Shown here piece after piece: positions 1-7,356 of a stretch of DNA of 38,438 bases. The DNA lies in NCBI GenBank assembly GCA_944386355.1, contig CALXAU010000004.1, positions 1 to 38,438 of the forward strand, given 5' to 3'. Source of the DNA: an uncultured Clostridia bacterium (lineage in GTDB: Bacteria > Bacillota > Clostridia > TANB77 > CAG-508). How positions within the stretch are numbered: position 1 is the first letter of the stretch; each line of letters opens with the position of its first letter. The notes under the pieces were generated by a model that saw nothing but the letters and a program-made list of their open reading frames with translations, was not told the DNA's origin and searched no databases. The position numbers and the translations under genes were made by a program.

Positions 1-1821
1 TTTAGAGTTACTCCTGTTACTGCTATTATACTTGGTTCTGTATTTTCTTCTTCTACTGTAATAGTACATGTTGCTGTTTTGTTTCCGTCAACAGTTGTTA
101 CTGTGATTGTAGCTGTGCCTTCTCTTTTTGCTGTTAAGTTTCCGTTTGGGTCTACAGTTACAACAGAAGGATTACTTGAACTCCAAGTAACATTAGAAAC
201 AGTTGCATTAGAAGGAGATACAGTAGGAGTAAGTTTTACTTTTTCTCCTATATTCATCTCTACTTTACTTTTATCCAATGATACAGAATTTACATGAGTA
301 TCAATAGATACATCTTTTGATCCATATACTCTAACATAATCTACTTCCATTGTTGCAGGAAATTGAGTACTATCATTTGGACTACCAGGCCAATTGCCTC
401 CTACAGCTAAATTTAATATAAATGAAAAGGGTTCATTTAACTCATCCATTTTATCTTCTAAAGTCCAGGTTAATTCTTTATATTTTATATCATCTACATA
501 CCAAACTAGTCTATTAGGTTCTTTTATTAAAGTATATTTATGATATTCTGAGTCTAAATTATTTATAGTATTACTATAACTTGCACTCTTTTTATAATTT
601 TCATCAATTGAAGGAGACCAATGTGCTGTTCCAACTACTTTATTTTCTGAATTAATATGTTCCATTATATCAATTTCTCCGCATGTAGGCCACCCAGCCA
701 CGTAATCTTTATGAGATTTACCTAACATCCAGAAAGCAGGCCAAAAACCTTGTCCTAGAGGTATTTTTATACTAGCCTCAAATTTTCCATATTGAAAATC
801 TTGAAGGCCTTCACTTTCTAATCTTGCAGATGAATATTCATATCCGCTATTATTAGAAGGATCATCAACTTTTTTAGCTACTATTTTTAAAGAACCGTCT
901 GATACATAACAATTTTCAGAAGAAGTAGTATATTTTTGTAATTCATTATTAGGTGATGCAACAGGAGCTACAAGATTCCAATTGTTTGTATTTAAACTGT
1001 TTCCGTCAAACTCATCACTCCATATTAAATTAGTATATTTAGACAAATCTGTGTCTTCAATAACTTTCTCAGTTAAATGCTCTTGTAAAAAGGGTGTCAT
1101 ATAAGTTTGAACTAATTTATATCCGTCTTCATTAATATGAATATCATCTTTACCATTTGGATAGTCAACTTGACTAACATGTTCAGAAAGGTTTAGATAT
1201 GGAATATTGTATTTTTCTAAAACTTCTTCTATAGCTTTGAGTATATTAGGATAAGTTGGATATGAGTCAGTAGATAAATTATAAGGAGTCCAGAAACATA
1301 TAGTACTATTTGGATATTTATCTTTGGTTGCTTGAATTAATCTTTCTAGTGCGCCTACAAAAGTATTTTCGTCTGCTATATTAGAAGAAACTTGTCCAAT
1401 AACTTCACTTATTTCCTTTCCTTCTGTATCAGCTACTTTTTTTATTGCCCAAGTATCATTAGTTCCGACCTTCTAGCATTATTATATCTGGAGAAGAAAT
1501 ACTATCTAACTCGCTCGAAGAGAGTTGATCTATTATAGATGTTGCAAAAGAGTATTTTCCAATAGTAGTACCTGATACAGCAAGTTTTGTATTTGAAATG
1601 GTATAATCATCTATTTTTGAGGTAGGTGTGTAAAATCTAACTGCAGAATCTCCTAACCAAATAATACTTTTTTGCAATAAATTTGAATTTTTGGAGTTAT
1701 TAATAGTTGCATTAATTTGATTAGTATTATTTGTAAAATTAAAATATATATAATTCAAAATAAAAATAATTATTAAAAGAATACTAAAAAGTATAACTTT
1801 TTTTCTTATGATTCTTTTCAT
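1..1821 (-). CDS. Secreted SGNH-hydrolase / GH16 glucanase / Ig-like protein, +1 shifted, C-terminus cut
   Basis: This is probably a secreted or membrane-anchored carbohydrate-active enzyme. I start it at the ATG at 1821, ten bases after an AAAGGATG ribosome binding site; an in-frame GTG at 1830 is too close to that site. Residues 1-25 form a basic plus hydrophobic anchor (KRIIRKKVILFSILL). An SGNH/GDSL hydrolase domain follows: GDS near residue 57, VSGTTIG, GGTND at 118-122 and DDIHIN near 228. A GH16 domain with catalytic core GEIDIMEH lies near residue 383 (beta-1,3 or beta-1,3-1,4-glucanase family). A Big_2-like Ig domain begins near residue 510 and runs to the window edge. The frame breaks once, at 1467, where an extra C makes GGT-CGG-AAC-TAA; omitting it gives GGTND and an open frame to position 1. 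It is either recoded (see the shift-site entry) or a pseudogene. The domain calls are strong; the exact substrate is not readable from the sequence. Confidence 0.82.
1464..1470 (-). other. Putative +1 recoding site GGT-C-GGA (site 1)
   Basis: On the minus strand the zero frame reads GAA GGT CGG AAC TAA TGA. Skipping the C at 1467 reads GAA GGT GGA ACT AAT GAT, which restores the invariant block III motif GGTND of SGNH hydrolases and opens the frame for the rest of the window. The same CGGA arrangement occurs in gdpP and in the kinase-like gene at 17751. The sequence shows the extra base; recoding is my inference. Confidence 0.7.
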
Positions 1822-1876
1822 TTGTGCCACATCCTTTCAAAAATTATAATACACTAAAAATTAATTTTTTTCAATA

Positions 1877-1941
1877 GGAAATAATATAAAACTTTAAGTT
1901 TTTTAGGCTCAAAGTGAAAATAAATATTATATTTTATTTTC
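1877..1941 (+). repeat. Dispersed repeat with CTCAAAGTGAAAA core, copy 1
   Basis: This copy starts GGAAATAATATAAAAC and contains GGCTCAAAGTGAAAATAAAT. It ends in the near-palindrome formed by GAAAATAAATAT and ATATTTTATTTTC. Related units lie at 14903 and twice in tandem at 24244-24376. All are in spacers 100-370 bases upstream of a forward-strand gene. The function is unknown; it could be an operator, a leader RNA element or a small repeat. Confidence 0.6.
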
Positions 1942-1971
1942 AACGGAAAATGCTAAAACAAGATAAAAATC

Positions 1972-2132
1972 GTTACTAGTGAATGATTTTAATGAGAAAT
2001 AACAAAAGTATTGATATATTAATATTATTTGGCAAAACATAGCTGGGGCTTAACAATCTGGGCCTTGCCTGCAAAATATTAATATATCAATACTTTTGAG
2101 TAATAAGAAGTGAAAGAACATTAACTAGCAAC
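1972..2132. repeat. Nested palindromic element (MITE-like), copy 1
   Basis: The outer inverted arms are GTTACTAGTGAATG (1972-1985) and CATTAACTAGCAAC (2119-2132). The inner arms are a perfect 24-bp inverted repeat at 2003-2026 and 2075-2098, beginning CAAAAGTATTGATATATT. Between them is a 48-nt centre that is much richer in G and C than its surroundings and contains GGCAAAACATAGCTGGGG. The element at 25891-26202 is the same sequence in the opposite orientation, with 44 of 48 centre bases identical by hand alignment. It has no coding capacity. Together with copy 1 of the other repeat it explains most of the 1822-2271 spacer. Confidence 0.85.
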
Positions 2133-2230
2133 TAAAAATCATTATAATGTTGATATATTAGGATGTATATGATAAAATAATTGAAAATAAACAAGAATCT
2201 AAGACAGAAAATGTTTATTAAAAATAAAAG

Positions 2231-2271
2231 AAAGGAAAGATGTAAGTTAAAAATTTACATCTATTGAAAAA
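2231..2271 (+). promoter_or_regulatory. xthA translation-initiation region with hairpin between RBS and ATG
   Basis: The ribosome binding site AAAGGAAAG (2231-2239) is too far from the ATG at 2272. The gap holds a perfect 8-bp hairpin: AGATGTAA (2238-2245), a 9-nt loop, then TTACATCT (2255-2262). If the hairpin forms, the effective spacing falls to about ten bases. tilS has the same arrangement. A half copy of the palindrome arm (TAATGTTGATATATTA, near 2145-2160) lies upstream; I see no convincing promoter. Confidence 0.55.
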
Positions 2272-3051
2272 ATGAAATTAATATCGTGGAATGTAAATGG
2301 AATAAGAGCATGTATAAACAAAGGATTTGAAGAATTTTTTAAAAAAGAAAAAGCAGACATATTTTGTATACAAGAAACAAAATGCCAAGAAGAGCAGGTA
2401 AAAGAAATTGCAGATAAAATTTTTAAAGGGTATTTTCAATATTGGTATAGTGCAGAAAAAAAAGGATATTCTGGAACTGCTATTTTTACAAAAAAGCAAC
2501 CTAAAACAGTAAAATATGGAATAGGTATTGAAGAACATGATAAAGAAGGAAGAGTTATAACTTTAGAATATGAAGAATTTTTTATGGTAACAATATACAC
2601 TCCAAATTCAAAAAGAGCTTTAGAAAGATTAGATTACAGAATGCAATGGGAGGATGAAGTAAGAAAATATCTATTAAACTTAGATAAGCAAAAACCAGTA
2701 ATAATGTGTGGGGATTTAAATGTTGCACATCAAGAGATTGATTTAAAAAATCCAAAGGCAAATCAAAATAATGCAGGTTTTACAAATCAAGAAAGAGAAA
2801 AAATGACTAAATTACTAAAATCAGGTTTTATAGATACATTTAGAAATATATATCCTGAAAGGCAAGAGGCATATACTTGGTGGTCCTATATGGGGAAGGC
2901 AAGAGAAAAAAATATTGGATGGAGAATAGATTATTTTATTGCTTCTGATAGAATTAAAACTTATATAAAAGATGCAATAATATATGATAAAATTATGGGT
3001 AGCGATCATTGTCCTGTTGGTTGCATCATAGAAGGAGGAATTGATTTTTAA
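2272..3051 (+). CDS. xthA: Exodeoxyribonuclease III / AP endonuclease
   Basis: This is a base-excision-repair nuclease that cleaves at abasic sites and trims 3' blocks. The 259-residue length and motifs fit the EEP (exonuclease-endonuclease-phosphatase) superfamily: ISWNVNGIRA at the N-terminus, IQETK near residue 35, GDLNVAH near 146 with the catalytic Asp and Asn, WRIDYFIAS near 217-225, and GSDHCPVG near 243-250 with the Asp-His pair. The stop codon TAA shares its last A with the ATG of the next gene (TAATG), so the two are translationally coupled. The RBS region contains the unusual hairpin described separately. The family is certain; the symbol xthA (exoA in Bacillus) is given by homology. 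Confidence 0.95.
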   Translation: MKLISWNVNGIRACINKGFEEFFKKEKADIFCIQETKCQEEQVKEIADKIFKGYFQYWYSAEKKGYSGTAIFTKKQPKTVKYGIGIEEHDKEGRVITLEYEEFFMVTIYTPNSKRALERLDYRMQWEDEVRKYLLNLDKQKPVIMCGDLNVAHQEIDLKNPKANQNNAGFTNQEREKMTKLLKSGFIDTFRNIYPERQEAYTWWSYMGKAREKNIGWRIDYFIASDRIKTYIKDAIIYDKIMGSDHCPVGCIIEGGIDF

Positions 3052-4196
3052 TGGAAGAAATAAAAAGTAAATGGAAAAAATGGGTATACTGGTTTTCTTT
3101 AGGAGTTGCAATAATATGTGTATATAAAATATTAGATAATTTTCCAGATGTAACAGGTTGGATAAATAATTTTTTTGGAGTAATAGCTCCATTTTTACTA
3201 GGAATATTAATAGCATATCTACTTTATTTACCTTGTAAAAAAATAGAAAAAATATATGAAAAACAAAAAATAAAAATAATTGCTAAAAAAGCAAGACCTT
3301 TAAGTGTAATTACAGTATATGCAATAGTTGTACTTATATTAGTAATATTAATTAATTTTATTTTTCCTGTTTTAATAGAAAGTATAACAGAACTATTGTC
3401 TAATATACAATGGTATTATGAAAATGCTATAAACAGTTTTAATAATCTACCAGAAGATTCATTCCTAAAAGGCGATATAGCAAAAGATATAATACAAAAT
3501 ATACAAAGTATAGATATAAAACAATATCTTAGTATAGATACAATATTTGAATATGCAAAAAATGCATTTGGAATTATTAGTAGTGTTTTTGATATTTTTG
3601 TAACAATAATAGTTTCAATATATATTCTTGCAGGTAGAGCTCAAATATTAAAGTTTGTTAGAAACCTTGCATATGCAATTTTTAGTGAGAAGACATATAA
3701 TAGTATGGAAAAATATTTTGACAATACAAACTCTATATTTTTTAATTTTCTTGCTAGTCAATTTTTAGATGCAATTATAGTAGGAATTTTAACAACAATT
3801 GCAATGACTATAATGGGAGTAAGATATGCACCTTTATTAGGATTTATGATAGGATTATTTAATATGATTCCATATGTAGGAGCTATTATTGCAGTAGTAG
3901 TAGCAGCATTAATTACATTAATTACGGGAGGCTTGTCTCAAGCAATTTGGATGATAATTATTGTAACTATATTACAACAAATTGATGCAAATATCATAAA
4001 CCCTAAAATTATTGGAAATTCTTTAAAAATAAGTCCTTTATTAGTCATATTTGCAATAACTGTTGGAGGAGCATATTTTGGAATATTAGGTATGTTTTTA
4101 GCTGTTCCAGTAATTGCAGTATTAAAAATAATAGTAGAAGATTATATTCAATATAAAATAAGACACAAAAAAGAAAAAGAATCAATTTCTTTGTAA
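3051..4196 (+). CDS. PerM / AI-2E-family membrane protein
   Basis: This is a 381-residue polytopic membrane protein of the AI-2E exporter/PerM (YdiK/YtvI-like) family. There are hydrophobic segments near residues 12-30, 38-58, 85-110 and 170-195, then a run of helices from about 230 to 365. The family-typical stretch IGLFNMIPYVGAIIA lies near residue 265-280, and NPKIIGNSLKISPL near 315-330. Its start overlaps the xthA stop by one base; GGAGG about 12 bases upstream inside xthA serves as RBS. The lysine-rich C-terminus is cytoplasmic by inference. Members have been linked to autoinducer-2 export or ion antiport; the substrate here cannot be told. Confidence 0.85.
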   Translation: MEEIKSKWKKWVYWFSLGVAIICVYKILDNFPDVTGWINNFFGVIAPFLLGILIAYLLYLPCKKIEKIYEKQKIKIIAKKARPLSVITVYAIVVLILVILINFIFPVLIESITELLSNIQWYYENAINSFNNLPEDSFLKGDIAKDIIQNIQSIDIKQYLSIDTIFEYAKNAFGIISSVFDIFVTIIVSIYILAGRAQILKFVRNLAYAIFSEKTYNSMEKYFDNTNSIFFNFLASQFLDAIIVGILTTIAMTIMGVRYAPLLGFMIGLFNMIPYVGAIIAVVVAALITLITGGLSQAIWMIIIVTILQQIDANIINPKIIGNSLKISPLLVIFAITVGGAYFGILGMFLAVPVIAVLKIIVEDYIQYKIRHKKEKESISL

Positions 4197-4273
4197 TAAA
4201 GTAATAATTTAGTTCTCTTAATTTTTAAATAAAGTTATTCAAAACTTTAAATTTACAGTTTAAAAAAATAATA

Positions 4274-4364
4274 AAAATGTTGATATACTAATATTTTTCC
4301 TAAAAACATGTCTATTATGTAGCAATAATGGTTCTTGTTTACAATATTAGTATATCAACATTTT
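4274..4364. repeat. Nested palindromic element, divergent copy 3
   Basis: A perfect 22-bp inverted repeat, AAAATGTTGATATACTAATATT cut here as AAAATGTTGATATACTAA plus TATT (4274-4295) with its complement at 4343-4364, encloses 47 bases. The arms differ from copies 1 and 2, but changes on one side are matched on the other (T-A to C-G), so pairing is kept. The centre shares AAAACAT, CAAT and CTTG in the same order. It lies between the convergent perM-like and ATPase genes and could act as a two-way terminator. Confidence 0.75.
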
Positions 4365-4402
4365 AATCTATTAAATTAAAACAGAGGTATAACAAATTTA
4401 AT

Positions 4403-6769
4403 TTACTTATATAAATTATTTATGCACTTATTAAAAATAAAAAATGAAAAAGTACAAAATACAGTTAATTTTATAATACTGCTCCTTAAAGGAAATAGAG
4501 GAACTATAGAAAACCACCAATTTAAAACAGTTAAACCAAAAATGAAGAGTATTATCATTAATAAAGCTAAAGTTAATCTAAATTTAGAAAAAGGTAGCTT
4601 TTTATGTTCACTTTTTCTTGATTTACAAAGAGTCAGTAATAATAAAATTCCACATATACCAGTTGCAATTACACATAGTGTAGAATAAGCACTATCAGAA
4701 ATATAGTTTACCTTGTGTAATAATGCAAGTAGAACTACAGAAACAATTACGCTAAGAGCAGTAGGAAATGCTTTTGAGATTACATTTTTTAAAAAATTTC
4801 CTTGAATTCGTTCATTATTAGGTTCTAAAGCTAAAACAAAGGAAGGAATTCCAATTGCAATAATACTTATTAGACTAAGTTGTATAGGTTCAAAAGGATA
4901 TGTTTCACCTAATATTAAAAAGAAAATTGCAAAAAATGAAGAATATATCGTTTTAACTAAGAAAAGAGAGGCAGAACGCTCAATATTGTTAATTGTTCTT
5001 CTTCCTTCTGATACTATTTTTGGCATAGATGAAAAATCAGAGTTTAAAAGAACTATTTGAGAAACATTTTTGCTTGCATCACTACCATTTGCCATAGCAA
5101 TACTACAATCAGCTGTTTTTAAAGAAAGAACATCATTAACTCCGTCTCCTGTCATTGCAACAGTTTTTCCATTTTCTTGTAATGCTTCTACAATCCATTT
5201 TTTTTGAATAGGACTTACTCTCCCAAAAATACTATAATTTGTGGCAAGTTTTTTTACTTCAAGTTCATCTTCTATAGAAGAAAGATCAATGTAATTCGAG
5301 TAATTTTCAACTCCAACTTGTTTTGCTATTTTAGAAACAGTAATAGGATTATCTCCGGAAATTATTTTAATTTCAACACCTTGGTCTTTAAAATATCGTA
5401 GAGTTTTATTTGCACTATTTCTGATTTTATCAGTTAATAGAATAATAGCTATTGGACGAATTTCTTTTGGTAAATTTTTATCTTCAAATTCATAAATACT
5501 ATGAGCAAGAAGTAAAACTCGATAATCATTAGAATATTTATAAATAAAATTTTTGTAGTCTGAAAAATTTGATTTTAATATCAATTCAGGTGCACCTAAA
5601 ATAAAAGTACCCTCTTTTTCAAAAGAAAACCCAGACCACTTAGTTTTAGAAGAAAAAGGTATATGCTTTGTTAATTTTAATAAATCACCATTTATATTCA
5701 AAAATTTTTTCTTTATAGCCTCCATAGTTGGATTTGTATCTATGGAAAATTTAGAAATATTAAACATGATTTTTGGTATATCAATAGAGTTAATGTTTTT
5801 TTCAGGAATAGGAATATAATCTTTTACTTCTAAAGAACCTTCTGTTAAAGTACCTGTTTTATCTAAACACAATGTATTTACTCTTGCAAGAGTTTCTATG
5901 CAATATAATTCCTGAACTAAAACTTTTAAACGAGAAAGTCGTATAACACTAACAGCAAGTACCGTACTTGTTAGTAAAACAAGCCCTTCTGGTATCATAC
6001 CGATAATTGCAGCAACAGTTTTTACAACAGCAATTTGAAAAGAAGAATCTTCAGCAAAAAGCTGTCTAAAAAACAACAGAATACCTATTGGTATAATTGC
6101 AATACTTAATATTTTTACAATTTTGTTTAAAGAATTCATTATTTCAGAATTAACTTTTTTTACATACTTTGCACCACTAGAAATTTGAGATATATAATTT
6201 TCTTCAGCAATATGATTAACTTGTGCTATACATTTTCCACTAACTACGAAGCTTCCTGAAAGTAGAACATCTCCAGTTTTTTTATAGATACTATCAGATT
6301 CTCCGGTTATAAAAGATTCGTTAACCTCAATTTCACCTTCTAATAGAATAGAATCAGTTGGAATTTGATTACCAGGTTCAAAAATTATTATATCATCAAG
6401 TACAATATCATATATTGAAATTTTCTCTTCTTTGCCGTCTCTTATTACTGTGGATTTTGAACTTGATGTAATTGAAAGATTGTCAATTATTCTCTTTGAA
6501 TGAATTTCTTGGATTGTGCTAATTGTAGTATTTATAATCATAACTAAAAGAAATAGCATATTTTTATAAGAACCAACGCAAAAAACAGCAATCCCCAATA
6601 TTAAATTTAAAATATTAAACAAAGTAATAAAATTTTCTGTTAAAATTTGTTTAATACTTTTAGTAGGCACTGATGTGTCATAATTTATTAAGTTTTGTTC
6701 TTTTCTTTTTAAAATTTGATTATGCGTTAAACCTATTTTTATATTTGGTGTATATCTTTCTATATTCAT
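4403..6769 (-). CDS. P-type cation-translocating ATPase
   Basis: This is a 788-residue ion pump that moves a cation across the cytoplasmic membrane using ATP. The actuator motif TGES lies near residue 156, the membrane motif PEGLVLLTS near 256, the phosphorylation site DKTGTLTEG near 300, and the hinge TGDGVNDVLSLK near 540. Paired N-terminal and six C-terminal hydrophobic helices fit the P-type topology. It has no N-terminal CxxC metal-binding domain, and PEGL in place of CPC/CPx argues against a copper/zinc pump. It resembles CtpE-like calcium ATPases, but I cannot fix the ion. AAAGGAG lies about 14 bases before the ATG. It is monocistronic on the minus strand, convergent with the PerM-like gene. 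Confidence 0.92.
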   Translation of the reverse strand: MNIERYTPNIKIGLTHNQILKRKEQNLINYDTSVPTKSIKQILTENFITLFNILNLILGIAVFCVGSYKNMLFLLVMIINTTISTIQEIHSKRIIDNLSITSSSKSTVIRDGKEEKISIYDIVLDDIIIFEPGNQIPTDSILLEGEIEVNESFITGESDSIYKKTGDVLLSGSFVVSGKCIAQVNHIAEENYISQISSGAKYVKKVNSEIMNSLNKIVKILSIAIIPIGILLFFRQLFAEDSSFQIAVVKTVAAIIGMIPEGLVLLTSTVLAVSVIRLSRLKVLVQELYCIETLARVNTLCLDKTGTLTEGSLEVKDYIPIPEKNINSIDIPKIMFNISKFSIDTNPTMEAIKKKFLNINGDLLKLTKHIPFSSKTKWSGFSFEKEGTFILGAPELILKSNFSDYKNFIYKYSNDYRVLLLAHSIYEFEDKNLPKEIRPIAIILLTDKIRNSANKTLRYFKDQGVEIKIISGDNPITVSKIAKQVGVENYSNYIDLSSIEDELEVKKLATNYSIFGRVSPIQKKWIVEALQENGKTVAMTGDGVNDVLSLKTADCSIAMANGSDASKNVSQIVLLNSDFSSMPKIVSEGRRTINNIERSASLFLVKTIYSSFFAIFFLILGETYPFEPIQLSLISIIAIGIPSFVLALEPNNERIQGNFLKNVISKAFPTALSVIVSVVLLALLHKVNYISDSAYSTLCVIATGICGILLLLTLCKSRKSEHKKLPFSKFRLTLALLMIILFIFGLTVLNWWFSIVPLFPLRSSIIKLTVFCTFSFFIFNKCINNLYK

Positions 6770-6830
6770 ATATTACAAAAAATCGCTCCTTTTATATTAC
6801 AATGTACAGCTTTTAAAAGTAAAAATAATT

Positions 6831-6922
6831 AAAATGTTGATATAACTTTTGTTTTTTAGATTATAGCATAGTCAAATAAAAAAAACCATTAATATTTTAT
6901 TAAATATTAATTAACTAGTAAC
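6831..6922. repeat. Degenerate remnant of the palindromic element
   Basis: AAAATGTTGATATA (6831-6844) matches the inner arm of copy 3, and TTAACTAGTAAC (about 6911-6922) matches the outer arm. The rest no longer pairs well. I read it as a decayed copy in the ATPase/rpoB spacer. The call is weak. Confidence 0.4.
6860..6868 (-). promoter_or_regulatory. Extended -10 promoter for the P-type ATPase
   Basis: On the minus strand this reads TGCTATAAT, a perfect extended -10 (TGnTATAAT), about 90 bases before the ATPase start. No good -35 is seen 17 bases upstream, which is tolerable for extended -10 promoters. Confidence 0.45.
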
Positions 6923-6950
6923 CGATTGGAAATTTTTTAAAAAAATCATA

Positions 6951-6980
6951 TTGACACACATACATTATCTATGATAAAAT
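6951..6980 (+). promoter_or_regulatory. SigA-type promoter of the rpoB-rpoC transcript
   Basis: A perfect -35 TTGACA (6951-6956), an 18-base spacer and -10 TAAAAT (6975-6980). Transcription would start near 6987, giving a leader of about 370 bases before rpoB. The first part of the 6770-7356 spacer belongs to the divergent ATPase. Confidence 0.7.
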
Positions 6981-7077
6981 ATTACAGACTTTAAACTTAA
7001 TCATAAAAATAGAAAAAAGGTGGTTAAGATAATAAAAGTGTTAAAAATAGAAACTAAAGAACTATAGATAAATACTA

Positions 7078-7131
7078 GAGCCAGCTGAAAAAAACAGTCA
7101 TTTTTTCGGCAGCTCTTTTATTGCCGTTTTT
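7078..7131 (+). terminator. Attenuator-like hairpin in the rpoB leader
   Basis: GAGC and GCTGAAAAAA (7078-7093) pair with TTTTTTCGGC and AGCTC (7101-7115) around a short loop, with a small internal mismatch. TTTTATTGCCGTTTTT follows. A terminator-like stem inside the leader between the promoter and rpoB suggests transcription attenuation of RNA polymerase synthesis. It could be related to the L10-leader type of control, but I cannot confirm a match. In 7132-7343 I see nothing else specific. Confidence 0.55.
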
Positions 7132-7356
7132 AACATTATAAAAGCTTAAAAACTTTTTTAATATTAAAATCAATTTTTTTTAATTTTAAATCAAATAAAG
7201 TTAATTATTTAAGGGAAGAGGAATTATCTTCATAAAAAACAACTAGTAAAACTTGTAAAAGCAGACAAGAAAGCAAAAATAAATATGATAGATAAGAAGG
7301 ACTTCTTTTAAAAATTATAAATTTTTTCTGCTTAATTTTTTTTAGAGGTGATTTTT

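Noticed and set aside
79-297. A forward-strand protein of 72 residues
   Set aside because: It is the antisense shadow of the Ig-like domain encoded on the minus strand.
1972-2132. CRISPR repeat or integron attC site
   Set aside because: There is no regular repeat-spacer array, no cas or integrase gene, and the arms are long perfect inverted repeats unlike attC.
4422-4688. A forward-strand protein of 88 residues
   Set aside because: It is antisense to the C-terminal membrane helices of the P-type ATPase, whose frame shows clear family motifs.
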